Shown one piece after another: positions 17,635 to 26,265 of a stretch of DNA of 64,000 nt. The stretch spans positions 1 to 64,000 of the forward strand of contig NZ_CADIKH010000025.1 in NCBI RefSeq assembly GCF_902859855.1, in the 5' to 3' direction. How positions within the stretch are numbered: the first letter of the stretch is position 1; every line of letters begins with the position of its first letter. The notes beneath the pieces were generated by a model. That model saw only the letters and a program-made list of their open reading frames with translations. It was not told where the DNA came from and ran no database searches. Made by a program: the position numbers and the translations under genes. Source of the DNA: Paraburkholderia humisilvae (GTDB taxonomy: Bacteria; Pseudomonadota; Gammaproteobacteria; Burkholderiales; Burkholderiaceae).

Positions 17635-17993
17635 GGGGATAACGGGCTCGGTGGCTGGAGTGGGAAAAATGCGTGGTGTACCGCAAATACCGTGCCGGTT
17701 GCCGATGCACAGGCCGATGCATCGGCGCGGGCTGTGTGCGAAGCCGTAAGCGGGTGGGGTTGGCGCGCGCGTGCATGGCATTTGCATCGAGGTCGGTCGG
17801 CGCGTCGCAATGTACTGCAGCCACGCGTGCGTGGTGCGGCGGCGCACCGGATCAAGGCGTCGCGCATGGTTTTGGTGAATTGCGTGGTGTACCCCGGTTA
17901 TGGGTTCGCACGCCCGGATTCGATAGAATGCAGTCCGTTCAGACTTGCACTGATGGCATGGCGCGGCTGCGCGTTCGCCAGGGAAAGAGACCG
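17635..17993. promoter_or_regulatory. Divergent control region between the catabolic operon and MarR paralogue 2
   Basis: The 359 bases carry no convincing gene. A 13-base word TGCGTGGTGTACC occurs twice in the same orientation, at 17670-17682 (36 bases before the amidohydrolase ATG) and at 17881-17893 (about 100 bases before the MarR ATG). Its core GGTGTACC is nearly palindromic. These are candidate operator sites for the adjacent MarR protein. Confidence 0.5.
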
Positions 17994-18521
17994 ATGTCCA
18001 CCATGATTAACGATGATGCCGCGACCCGTTCGGTAAGCGAAGAATTGCGCGCGTGGCAGGCGCGCTCGCCGCTCTTTAGCCGTCCGGGCTTTCTGATTCG
18101 CCGCATGCACCAGATTCACGGCTTTCTGTTTGCCGAGGAAACCGCGGAGTTCGATGTCACGCCGGTGCAATACAGCTTGTTGACGGCGCTCGATGCGCTC
18201 GGCGAAATTGATCAGAATTCACTCGCGATCGAAATTGGCCTGGAGCGTTCGAGTGTCGCGGAAGTGATGCCGCGCCTCGAAGGACGCGGGCTGATAGAAC
18301 GCCGCCAGGCCGACTATGACCGGCGCGTGAAGCTCGTCAAGCTGACGCGGCAGGGCAAGCGGCTCGTCGCCAGGATGGCGCCTGCGGTGCAGCGCGCGCA
18401 TGACCGCACGATCGAGCATCTGCCGCCGACCGAACGCGATCTGTTCATGCTGCAACTGATCAGGCTCGTCGAAGCGAACAACGCGAATAGCGTCGTGCCG
18501 TTCCGCTTGCCGCAGGATTGA
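17994..18521 (+). CDS. MarR-family transcriptional regulator (paralogue 2)
   Basis: 175 residues from ATG 17994, with GGGAAAGAGA upstream. It shares long blocks with the MarR protein at 8149-8715: RPGFLIRRMHQIHGFLFAEE and TPVQYSLLTALDALGEIDQ. The recognition helix region is GLERSSVAEVMPRLEGRGLI and the wing RRQADYDRRVKLV. It is divergent from the molybdenum hydroxylase operon, the usual place for a cognate repressor, and only 18 bases from the convergent end of the DUF1989 gene. Confidence 0.9.
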   Translation: MSTMINDDAATRSVSEELRAWQARSPLFSRPGFLIRRMHQIHGFLFAEETAEFDVTPVQYSLLTALDALGEIDQNSLAIEIGLERSSVAEVMPRLEGRGLIERRQADYDRRVKLVKLTRQGKRLVARMAPAVQRAHDRTIEHLPPTERDLFMLQLIRLVEANNANSVVPFRLPQD

Positions 18522-18539
18522 CGCGACGCTACTTCGTGT

Positions 18540-19253
18540 TTACGCGAGCACGGTGAATTCCACTTCGAGCGGATTCAGCGCATTGATCGGCACGATGTCC
18601 TGCGGGCATGCGGAGAACACCACGACGCAATCCATCGCCGCCTTGATGTCGACATAGTCGCCGGCCTTCGACACCGGCGGCAGCCATTCGATCGAATGGT
18701 CGGGCTTCACCGGAATGTTCATCCACAGGTTGAACGGCTGCGGCACTTCGCGGGCGCGCAGACCGATCGCCTTGAGCGCCAGTCGCATATTGTCCGCGCA
18801 GTTGTCGTGATAGCCGGCGACGCCGAGGTTGCGGTAGCGGTACAGGTCGCAGGCGGCGATCAGCGTGTCGTGCACGCCGGGTGACGTGTCGGCCGTGAGC
18901 TCGGCGATCGGACGGCGCTGGTTCGTCACGAGCGGATCGCCGGGCCGCGGAATCACCCGGTCGATATAGGCGCGCGTGTGCTCGAACGACAGGAATTCGC
19001 TCAGATGCACGGCGTTGAAGATCCACGTATCGCAGACCTGCGTGCCATGCGGGTTCGCGACGCGGATCGTCTGCCCGGCCTTCACGCGCACCGCGCGGCC
19101 GCAGCGCGCGGGGACAGTGTAGGTGCGGCCGGGCTCGGGTGTGCCGTCAGGTGAAATCGGCTCGTGCAGTGTCGCGTTTTCGCCGAGTGCGCTGCCGTTG
19201 TCGTCGTGCGTATGCGGGTGGGTCTCGGTGGTGAAAAGGGTCGTTTCGTTCAT
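18540..19253 (-). CDS. DUF1989 protein (urea carboxylase-associated family)
   Basis: 237 residues. Family features are the segment GQTIRVANPHGTQVCDTWIF, then FEHTRAYIDRVIPRPGDPLV and the Cys/His-containing VAGYHDNCADNMRLAL and FSACPQDIVPIN. DUF1989 members occur beside urea carboxylase and allophanate hydrolase, and some have been shown to be carboxyguanidine deiminase subunits, so a C-N hydrolase on a small ureido or guanidino compound is likely; conserved Cys and His may hold a metal. It follows the M20 hydrolase gene by 43 bases on the same strand and is probably cotranscribed. Confidence 0.85.
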   Translation of the reverse strand: MNETTLFTTETHPHTHDDNGSALGENATLHEPISPDGTPEPGRTYTVPARCGRAVRVKAGQTIRVANPHGTQVCDTWIFNAVHLSEFLSFEHTRAYIDRVIPRPGDPLVTNQRRPIAELTADTSPGVHDTLIAACDLYRYRNLGVAGYHDNCADNMRLALKAIGLRAREVPQPFNLWMNIPVKPDHSIEWLPPVSKAGDYVDIKAAMDCVVVFSACPQDIVPINALNPLEVEFTVLA

Positions 19254-19296
19254 GGCGGGTTCCGTGGTTCAGGTGGCGTTGTGTGAGAGGTGGGTT

Positions 19297-20562
19297 TCAG
19301 CGTGCTTCATTGCACAGTTCGACAAGACAGTGCGCGAGTGCGCGTGTGCCTGACACGAGATGAACATCGTCGGTTGCTTCGAGCGGGTTGTGACTGATGC
19401 CGCCGCGGCTTGGCACAAAGATCATCGCGGTCGGGCAGTGCTTCGCGAGATGCAGTGCGTCGTGAAATGCGCCGGAGACGATGGGTTGCGAGCGCGCGCC
19501 CAGGGCGACGCACGCGGCGCGCACGCGCTCGATCGCGGATTCGGCGAAATGCACCGGCGGGTGTTCAAAGAGCGGCTCCAGATGCACGTCGGTGCGGTGC
19601 TGTGCGATACAGTCCGCGAGCGCCGCGTCGAAGCTCGCGAGCACCGCAGGGTCCGGGTGACGAAAGTCGACCGTGAAGGTAACCGCCGACGGAATCGTGT
19701 TGATCGAGTTCGGCTCGACGCGCCAGCTGCCGAACGTAATGCGCGCCGCGTCGCCGCCGAGCTCCAGCGCGAACGTTTCGATTGCGCCGCGTACGTGGAC
19801 CGCGAGCGTCATCGCGTCGCGGCGTACCCGCATCGGCGTCGTGCCCGCGTGCGCGGCTGCGCCGGTACAGCGGATCGAATGCCAGCGCACGCCCTGAATG
19901 CCGGTCACGACGCCAAGCGGCGTATCGGCCAGTTCGAGCAGCGGCCCCTGTTCGATATGCAGTTCAATGAATGCATGCACGGCGCCCGATGCGCGGGTGT
20001 CGAGCGACGGGAACGCAGCGCGATGCGCATCAAGCGTCGCGCCGAACGTGACGCCTGCCGCATCGCGCACCGAGCGGTAGCCGGCCAGACGCGCCGGGTC
20101 GACGAAGCTGCTCGAGCCCATCGCGCCCGGCTGGAACCGCGAGCCTTCCTCGTTGGTCCAGATCGCCACTTCGAGCGGCCGGCGCGTGCGCACGCCCGCA
20201 TCCGCGAGCGCGGCGAGGCATTCGAAGCCGGCCAGCACGCCGTACGCGCCGTCGAGCCGGCCACCGGTCGGTTGTGTGTCGATGTGGCTGCCGGTCATCA
20301 CGGGCGGCAAATCTTCATTGCCGGGGCGACGGAAGAACAGGTTCGCGCACGCATCGGTCGAGACCGTGCAGCCGAGCGCCTGCGCGCGTTCGATCAGGCC
20401 GCGGCGGGCGTCGATGTCGAGCGCCGATAGCGCGGGGCGGTCGACGCCGCCGTCGGCGCGCGCGCCGATCGTTGCGAGCGCATCGATCGAGTCCAGCAGG
20501 CGCGCGGGGTCGACGTGTTCCGCTGCGCGTAATGCGCTTGTCGTGTCGTAAGAGTGGGTCAT
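19297..20562 (-). CDS. M20-family N-carbamoyl amino acid / allantoate-type amidohydrolase
   Basis: 421-residue zinc-dependent hydrolase of the hydantoinase/carbamoylase family. Probable metal ligands are H93 (GSHIDTQ), D104 (LDGAYGV), E138/E139 (NEEGSRF), H202 (ELHIEQGPLLE) and a C-terminal His (GGISHNPLE). Members remove a carbamoyl group from N-carbamoyl amino acids, ureidoglycine-type intermediates or allantoate. Paired with a DUF1989 gene and close to the ring-hydroxylation operon, it fits a late nitrogen-release step. Which of the family substrates it uses cannot be told from sequence. Confidence 0.9.
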   Translation of the reverse strand: MTHSYDTTSALRAAEHVDPARLLDSIDALATIGARADGGVDRPALSALDIDARRGLIERAQALGCTVSTDACANLFFRRPGNEDLPPVMTGSHIDTQPTGGRLDGAYGVLAGFECLAALADAGVRTRRPLEVAIWTNEEGSRFQPGAMGSSSFVDPARLAGYRSVRDAAGVTFGATLDAHRAAFPSLDTRASGAVHAFIELHIEQGPLLELADTPLGVVTGIQGVRWHSIRCTGAAAHAGTTPMRVRRDAMTLAVHVRGAIETFALELGGDAARITFGSWRVEPNSINTIPSAVTFTVDFRHPDPAVLASFDAALADCIAQHRTDVHLEPLFEHPPVHFAESAIERVRAACVALGARSQPIVSGAFHDALHLAKHCPTAMIFVPSRGGISHNPLEATDDVHLVSGTRALAHCLVELCNEAR

Positions 20563-20963
20563 GATGGTCGGGTATCGGTGCGCCGGCGGCGCATGGCGTG
20601 TTTGATCCGCTGCACGAAGCGAAACGGGAATTGCGCGTAACGCGTGTTAGACATGGTGTCGATCGCGAATCGGACGCCGATTCAAGGATGGTGAAGGGAG
20701 GGCACGATGTGCGCGTCGCGCACGAGGTGATGCTGGAAGCATGATGCATGCCGGGGCGCATGATGATCGATGCACCGCATTCGTAAGCCGCGTGCAGGCA
20801 TTGCCCCGCCGATGTGAGCTTGCCTGCGTGCGTCGGCATGCGCGGCGTGCGCGAGGGTGACCGCCTCATTGCGTTTGTCGTGACACGGGTGACAGCCGTC
20901 ACAGATGGCCTCGATTTTTTTCACCTAAGCTGAACCATCCCGATCCGACCATGGAGAGTTGCG
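20563..20963. promoter_or_regulatory. Divergent region between the M20 hydrolase and cupin genes
   Basis: No gene is apparent in these 401 bases. A perfect dyad GTGAC-AGCC-GTCAC lies at 20889-20902, about 60 bases before the cupin start, and could be a regulator site. Confidence 0.4.
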
Positions 20964-21599
20964 ATGACGAATACGAAGCGCCGGCGCATGAGTGCCGCGC
21001 TGGCCGCCGGCGCCCTGTTGCCGGTCGCACCGGCCGCAGTCAGTCGCCCGGCAGGCGACCCACCCGGCGAGACCGCTTCCGTGCATCCGGTCCAGCCGGA
21101 AACGCTTAGCTTCGAGCCCAATGGCTGGATTCCGAATAACCCGCGCTTGCCGGTCCTCGTGTACCGTTCCGCGGTGCAGCTGTCCGGTAGCGACCCGGCC
21201 GCGTTGTTCGAGCACGCGTTCGCGCGCAACGGCTGGCCGCCGGTCTGGCGCAACGGCATTTACGACTTCCATCATTTCCATCCGGCCACGCACGAGGTGC
21301 TCGGCTTCGCAGGGGGCCGTGCGCGGCTCGTGCTCGGTGGCCCGGCGCCGATCGGCCGCGAGGTGACGGTGAATGCCGGAGATGTGGTCGTGCTGCCCGC
21401 GGGCACCGGTCATTGCAAGCTCGAGGCAAGCGCGGATTTCCTGGTGGTCGGCGCGTATCCGCCCGACGAGGATATCGGTATCAGCCGTGTCGGTTTGTCC
21501 GCTGCGCAATGGCAGGCGATGCAACAGGTCGTGTTTCCGGCGTCGGACCCGCTGTCGGGCCGTGAGGGTCCGCTCGCGCGGTTGTGGCGCGCGGCCTAG
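20964..21599 (+). CDS. YjlB-like cupin protein
   Basis: 211 residues. The first 30 are basic and Ala-rich and could be a weak export signal or an extended leader. A single cupin domain is seen: NGIYDFHHFHPATHEVLGF supplies the His-rich first motif and LPAGTGHCKLEAS the second. Cupins of the YjlB type are small beta-barrel proteins of unknown reaction. The stop shares the palindrome CTAG with the stop of the convergent luciferase-like gene. Confidence 0.82.
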   Translation: MTNTKRRRMSAALAAGALLPVAPAAVSRPAGDPPGETASVHPVQPETLSFEPNGWIPNNPRLPVLVYRSAVQLSGSDPAALFEHAFARNGWPPVWRNGIYDFHHFHPATHEVLGFAGGRARLVLGGPAPIGREVTVNAGDVVVLPAGTGHCKLEASADFLVVGAYPPDEDIGISRVGLSAAQWQAMQQVVFPASDPLSGREGPLARLWRAA

Positions 21600-22579
21600 C
21601 GATGAAATTCAGGCAGCACGTATTCGGCGAGTTCTTCGATTACCTCGCGTGGCGCGCGCGGCGACGACGGCAGATTCAGCGACACATGATGCGTGCCGTG
21701 CTCACGCACCGCGCGTAGCAGCGCGACAAGCGCGTTGCGGCCGGTGCGATAGCCGAGCGCGACCGGCGTGGCGGGCTCGTCCGGGTCGTCGCTCAGTTCG
21801 AGCCGCAACGCCGCGCCGAATGCGCGAAACGCGCCCGGCGCCGCCCGTTCGACGGCAGCGCGCCACATGCTGTGTCGCGCCTGTTGCGCATCGGGTTCGC
21901 GATGGTAGGTCATCCAGCCGATCGCATGGCGCGCGATCCAGTCGACGCTCTGTCCGCCTGAGCCGACCGCAAGCATCGGCACCGGGCGCGGCGGCTGCGG
22001 CAGCAGCGCGAACGCGGGCGCGTGTTCGGACACTGTGTCCGGAATTACGCGCGGTGCCGGCCCGAGCGCGGCCGCCACGGTCTCCCAATGGCGGCGATAC
22101 AGTTCACGGCGCTCGTCGCCGTTTGCGCCGAATGCCGCGTATTCGGGCGGCCGGTCGCCGGAGCCCAGGCCGAGAATAAAGCGGCCGTGCGACAAGGTTT
22201 GCACGGAAATCGCGCCCTTGGCGATATGCAACGGATGCCGCAGCGTCAGCACGATTGCGCCGCTCACGAGCGCAATCCGCGTGGTATGCGAGGCAAGCGC
22301 GCCGAGCAGCACCCATGGGTCCAGATGGCCGACCGGGTCCGGATAGTCCGCGCTGTTCAGCGGCACGTCGCGTACCCACAATGCGCGAAAGCCGAGTGCG
22401 TCGGCGCGTTGCGCAAGCGCGATCTGTTCGTTGAAGTCCGCGACGATTTGTCCGGCCGGTAGCAACGGTAGATTCAGTCCAATCGAAAGGTGCCCCGCGC
22501 GGAATACGCGCGCTTCGATCGGTTCGGCGGATGAACGGTTGCCGGGCGCGCCGGCGAGGTCGTCTGCTTGAGCGGGCAT
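21596..22579 (-). CDS. Luciferase-like (LLM class) flavin-dependent oxidoreductase
   Basis: 327 residues with the bacterial-luciferase-like TIM barrel: LGFRALWVRDVPL, HTTRIALVSGAIVLTLRHPL and GRFILGLGSGDRPPEYAAFG. The last is the usual FMN/F420 phosphate-side loop. It resembles the small luciferase-type subfamily sometimes called BA3436. Substrate unknown. It is convergent with the cupin gene, whose stop overlaps its own by 4 bases. Confidence 0.87.
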   Translation of the reverse strand: MPAQADDLAGAPGNRSSAEPIEARVFRAGHLSIGLNLPLLPAGQIVADFNEQIALAQRADALGFRALWVRDVPLNSADYPDPVGHLDPWVLLGALASHTTRIALVSGAIVLTLRHPLHIAKGAISVQTLSHGRFILGLGSGDRPPEYAAFGANGDERRELYRRHWETVAAALGPAPRVIPDTVSEHAPAFALLPQPPRPVPMLAVGSGGQSVDWIARHAIGWMTYHREPDAQQARHSMWRAAVERAAPGAFRAFGAALRLELSDDPDEPATPVALGYRTGRNALVALLRAVREHGTHHVSLNLPSSPRAPREVIEELAEYVLPEFHR

Positions 22580-22780
22580 CGGATTCTTCGATCAGGGCAG
22601 GGCGGAAGAGGGTCGCGCCTGATGCGGCGCGCACGGATACACGGTGGCGCGTGGTGCGTGCCCGACATCGCCGCGTGTGGCCCGGGAGGAATCGATGTTA
22701 TCACCTTGCTTTGTCGCGCGACGGCGCAACGCCGCGCACGCGTGGCGACGCGACTTTGCCGCCGGCGGTATCGGACCGCG

Positions 22781-23671
22781 TTACTGGCGGCTCGCTTCGA
22801 TCACGAAGTCGACGAAGCGCCGCACGCGCGATGGCATCTGCGTGCGCTGCGGGTAGTACATGAACACGCTCAGGCGCGCGGTCGACAGTTGCGGCAGCAG
22901 CGGGATCAGCGCGCCCTCGTCGAGGTCCCGCTGAATCATGTACGTCGCGAGCTGGCCGATGCCGATGCCGCTGCGCACGGCTTCGACTTCGGTCGCCACA
23001 TCGTTGAAGGTCGCGACCGCGGGCACCTCCTGATAGACGATCTCGTTGCCTTTCTGCAATTCCCACGGCATCGTCTTTCCGGTGTTGGGATGGCGAAAGC
23101 CGGTACAGCGGTGCTTGAGCAACTGCGCAAGCGATGCCGGCCTGCCGTGTTCTTCGATGTACGCGGGCGCCGCGCAAATCACGAGCCGCACGTCGCGCAA
23201 CTTGCGCGCGACAACACTGCGTTCGGCCGATGTGCCGATCCGGAAACCGACGTCGACGCGCGCCTCGACCAGATCGGTAAAGCGATCGTCGAGCAGGACG
23301 TCGAAGCGCGCGGACGGGTGCAACTGCTGATAGTCGCGAATCAGCGGCACCAGCAGCTTGCCGCCAAGCGATGGCGGCGCGACCACGCGCACGGTGCCAC
23401 CTGCCGCTTCGCGGCTGGCGTGCACCTGATCGACCGCATCGTCGAGCATCCGCATGCCCGGGTCGGCAAGCTCGAAAAGCCGCGCGCCTTCGTCGGTCAC
23501 GCTGAGCTTGCGTGTGGTCCGGTGCAGCAGGCGCACGTTCAGATGCGCTTCGAGCTGGCGTACCGCCTTGCTCATCGCTTGCGGCGTGAGGCCGGCTTCG
23601 ACCGCGGCGCGGCTGAAGCTGCCCGCGCGCACGACGGCGAGAAAGAGCGTAAGGGCACGGGTTCGGTCCAC
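22781..23671 (-). CDS. LysR-family transcriptional regulator
   Basis: 296 residues starting at a GTG (23671). The helix-turn-helix occupies about residues 17-36 (GSFSRAAVEAGLTPQAMSKA), followed by the typical LNVRLLHRTTRKLSVTDEG. The effector domain is of the CrgA-like group (FRIGTSAERSVVARKL, RLVICAAPAYIEEHG). It lies upstream of the luciferase-like gene in the same orientation, with 200 bases between, and may control it or itself. Confidence 0.9.
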   Translation of the reverse strand: MDRTRALTLFLAVVRAGSFSRAAVEAGLTPQAMSKAVRQLEAHLNVRLLHRTTRKLSVTDEGARLFELADPGMRMLDDAVDQVHASREAAGGTVRVVAPPSLGGKLLVPLIRDYQQLHPSARFDVLLDDRFTDLVEARVDVGFRIGTSAERSVVARKLRDVRLVICAAPAYIEEHGRPASLAQLLKHRCTGFRHPNTGKTMPWELQKGNEIVYQEVPAVATFNDVATEVEAVRSGIGIGQLATYMIQRDLDEGALIPLLPQLSTARLSVFMYYPQRTQMPSRVRRFVDFVIEASRQ

Positions 23672-24189
23672 TGCGTCGGCGTTGCTTACGATTGAAATGC
23701 CTAAGTCTACTCGACTCGCTGTGTGGCAATGCCCGCAACGTCTTGCTGCGGACTTCGATGGTTTGATTCGTATGCGAAGCTACAGCAATCGTTCGGTCTC
23801 CTGGAAGCCTGTTCGTATGTGCGCGTTGCGACGGTGCGCGACGCGTCGATCATGCGCAGAAAACCAGAATGAAATGGAGGTGGCATGAATAGATCGGCAG
23901 ATCGAAGCAGACGTTGGCCGAAGCAATCCGGATGCAGCACTGCGTGGCGTCCGTGTTGCACATCGAATGCATATTTAGGCTAACTGTCGTGTCGTTTCAG
24001 GATAGTGGCGACATGACATGCCCGCGTCCGCACATGCGCCACGCGCGGTATCGCCCATGAGAGCAATAAACGGACGCGTCCGCCATTCCAGGCAAGGGCT
24101 GCGCACCGTCCAGAATATTTCAACGATGGACATGAATAGGCGACCTGCGCTCGCACGCGTCGCGGCGGTCCGCATAACGGAGCACGATA
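23672..24189. other. Gene-poor divergent region
   Basis: In 518 bases I find only short frames with no recognisable product. A 32-codon frame at 23885-23983 has GGAGG in front but no other support. Promoters for the LysR gene (left) and the small membrane protein (right) should lie here. Confidence 0.4.
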
Positions 24190-24690
24190 ATGCCTACCTA
24201 TGAAACACTCGACGCCGCGATACACGCGTATTTTCACGCGCAACGGTGTGCCGCCACGATCGGTTCCATCCTTGGGGCACTGATGTTTATTACCGCGCTA
24301 TTGTTGATGTGGCGCGGCGATGCATTCGTGCGCGGCCTGTCGGTCGTGCTGCTGGCGATGGCCGTCACCGGCGGCAGCCTGAGCGTGGTGCTTGCGGCGC
24401 GCGAGGCGCCGCACGCCAATGCGATGATCCACGTGCGCAGCAGCTTTTCGGTCGCGCGGGAAGCGGCGCGCATGGAGCGCGTGATCGATCGCTATCGCTA
24501 CTATCACGTCGCGTTGGCGGGTGTCGCGTGCGTCGCGGTGATGCTGCTGCTCGTGACGATGGCGCCGACCTGGCAAGGCGTCGCGGTTGGCATGCTGCTG
24601 CTGGCGGGGCTGGGTCTCACGTTCGAGCATTTCGATCGCCAGCAGGCGATCGTGTATCTCGCCGCATTGAAACCGTCACGTTGTGTATAG
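24190..24690 (+). CDS. Small inner-membrane protein of unknown function
   Basis: 166 residues with two pairs of hydrophobic helices (about 21-40, 47-68, and 107-125, 130-146) separated by a charged segment AREAARMERVIDRYRYYH that may be cytoplasmic. I do not recognise the family. The ATG at 24190 is preceded by GGAGCACGATA, an acceptable ribosome site. It is convergent with the lone receiver gene. Confidence 0.65.
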   Translation: MPTYETLDAAIHAYFHAQRCAATIGSILGALMFITALLLMWRGDAFVRGLSVVLLAMAVTGGSLSVVLAAREAPHANAMIHVRSSFSVAREAARMERVIDRYRYYHVALAGVACVAVMLLLVTMAPTWQGVAVGMLLLAGLGLTFEHFDRQQAIVYLAALKPSRCV

Positions 24691-24771
24691 CGTGTGATGG
24701 CGACGTAAGGCGCCGCCGTTGGCCATGCGGTATCGCCTGAAAACGTTCGCCGTGCCGCGAATACGATGCGT

Positions 24772-24787
24772 CTATACCAATGTATAG
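24772..24787. promoter_or_regulatory. Perfect dyad CTATAC-N4-GTATAG
   Basis: CTATAC at 24772-24777 and GTATAG at 24782-24787 flank CAAT. It lies in the 142-base convergent gap before the lone receiver gene's end. A degenerate copy occurs at 25314-25329. Confidence 0.35.
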
Positions 24788-24832
24788 GGCTCAAATGCGG
24801 CACGTGTCGCGTCGCAGCTGAACCCGTTGCGT

Positions 24833-25234
24833 TCAGGTCGATTGATCGCCGCAATGCTTACGGTTGATCGCACGGTCGATACACGCGAGAATCGTTTCGC
24901 CGTCGACCGGCTTCGTCAGAAAGCAGGTTGCGCCATTCGCTTCGGCGACGCTGCGCAACTCGTGGTCGGGAAACGCCGTCATGAACACCATCGGAATCGG
25001 TAAGCGTCGCTCGCGCAGTGCGGTCTGCAGGTCGATGCCGCTCATGCCCGGCATCTGCATGTCTGAAATGACGCACGCGGTGTGATCGACGCATTCCGAT
25101 TCGAGAAACGCTTCTACCGACATGAAGGTGCGGCTTTGCACGCCGAAGGAGCGAAGGAGATTGGCGGTGGCAAGACGGACGGAGTCGTCGTCGTCGATGA
25201 TCGACACCACCTGGGAAGGATGCAAACTCGGCAT
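24833..25234 (-). CDS. Stand-alone response-regulator receiver protein
   Basis: 133 residues consisting of one FixJ-like receiver domain and no output domain. Acidic pocket VSIIDDDDSVR, phospho-acceptor Asp in VISDMQMPGMSG, the Thr in FMTAFPD and the Lys in FLTKPVDGE are all present, so it should be phosphorylatable. It lies downstream of the FixJ-like gene on the same strand, 131 bases away. It may act as a phosphate sink or a CheY-like partner for the hybrid-less sensor kinase nearby. Confidence 0.88.
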   Translation of the reverse strand: MPSLHPSQVVSIIDDDDSVRLATANLLRSFGVQSRTFMSVEAFLESECVDHTACVISDMQMPGMSGIDLQTALRERRLPIPMVFMTAFPDHELRSVAEANGATCFLTKPVDGETILACIDRAINRKHCGDQST

Positions 25235-25313
25235 TGCGAACCTGGATTACAAAGTAAAGCTGCTGCTGTCGCAACAGGCCATCACAGGTTACCGGAGGCG
25301 TCCCACTTCACAA

Positions 25314-25329
25314 CTATATGTAGGTATAA
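25314..25329. promoter_or_regulatory. Degenerate copy of the CTATAC-N4-GTATAG dyad
   Basis: CTATAT-GTAG-GTATAA lies 80 bases before the start of the lone receiver gene. The similarity to the perfect dyad at 24772 suggests a binding site of the FixJ-like regulator, by analogy with paired half-sites of this family. Confidence 0.35.
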
Positions 25330-25365
25330 CAGCGCCGCACCGCGGGCTGTGCGCGACGCCGCGCA

Positions 25366-26055
25366 TCATGCGTGCTCTTCGCGAATTTTCAACAGCACGG
25401 CCTGGTGCAGCAGATCCGCCAGCGTGCGCGCGCCCATCTTCCTCATCGCCTGGCCGCGGTGAACTTTCACGGTGATTTCGCTTAAACCCAGCTCGGCTGC
25501 GATCTGTTTGTTGAGCAGGCCCTTCGCGACGAGTGTCATCACCTGCTGTTCGCGCGCTGACAATGACTGAAAACGCAGCTTCAGTTCAGTCAACGATCGC
25601 TGCGACGCGCGCCGCACGCGATCGTTGCTGACCGCGCGTGTGACCGCATCGAGCAGGTCCTGGTCGCGGAATGGTTTGGTGAGGAAGTCGACCGCGCCGG
25701 CTTTCATCGCCTGCACGGTCATCGGGATATCGCCGAAGCCGGTGATGAAGATGATCGGCAACTCGACGCCTGCGCGCGCCAGATCGTTCTGCACCGTGAG
25801 CCCGCTGTCCGCTTTCAGGCGCACATCGAGCACGATGCACGCGGGCGCGTCGGGCCAGGTCGCGGTGAGCAGGCTCTGAGCGGAAGCGAAGGCTTCGACG
25901 CGCATGCCGACCGAGCGCAGCAGGTTCGTCAGCGCACCGCGGAAGGCGTCGTCGTCATCGACGACGAAGACGACCGGGTCGTGCTCCACCGCGGGCGTGC
26001 CGCTGCCATCGCGGGGTGCGCCGGCCTTGGCGGTTGCGTGCGGAAGTTGGGCCAT
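25366..26055 (-). CDS. FixJ/StyR-family two-component response regulator
   Basis: 229 residues from ATG 26055; a very long antisense-like extension to 27057 is rejected. Residues 25-145 are a receiver (VFVVDDDDAFRG, Asp in IVLDVRLKADSG, Lys in FLTKPFRDQD). Residues 165-225 are a LuxR-type helix-turn-helix (LSAREQQVMTLVAKGLLNKQ, then LGLSEITVKVHRGQAMRKM). It is divergent from the PAS sensor kinase at 26266, its likely partner. Confidence 0.92.
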   Translation of the reverse strand: MAQLPHATAKAGAPRDGSGTPAVEHDPVVFVVDDDDAFRGALTNLLRSVGMRVEAFASAQSLLTATWPDAPACIVLDVRLKADSGLTVQNDLARAGVELPIIFITGFGDIPMTVQAMKAGAVDFLTKPFRDQDLLDAVTRAVSNDRVRRASQRSLTELKLRFQSLSAREQQVMTLVAKGLLNKQIAAELGLSEITVKVHRGQAMRKMGARTLADLLHQAVLLKIREEHA

Positions 26056-26265
26056 AATCAGATTTCCGTGTTCCGGCGCCGTGGCTGCGCGGGCGCCGGT
26101 GCGACGCGCACACCGTGCCTGCGGCCCGGACCGCGCGTTGCAGGGAAGATACAGGCATTGAAAAATCGGGTTGGTGCAATATCTTCGCATGTCTGATCGT
26201 CGCGCGTATCCCGCCAGCGGACATCGCGCGCCGGGTGCGGCTGACAATTCTGGAGGCGCCGAAAT

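Noticed and set aside
22694..22855. Frame with GGGAGGAATCG before ATG in the gap near the LysR gene
   Set aside because: Most of it is antisense to the LysR 3' end and the product has shadow-frame composition.
23885..23983. 32-codon frame with GGAGG ribosome site
   Set aside because: The peptide is Arg/Ser/Cys-rich with no family likeness, and one good ribosome site is not enough support.
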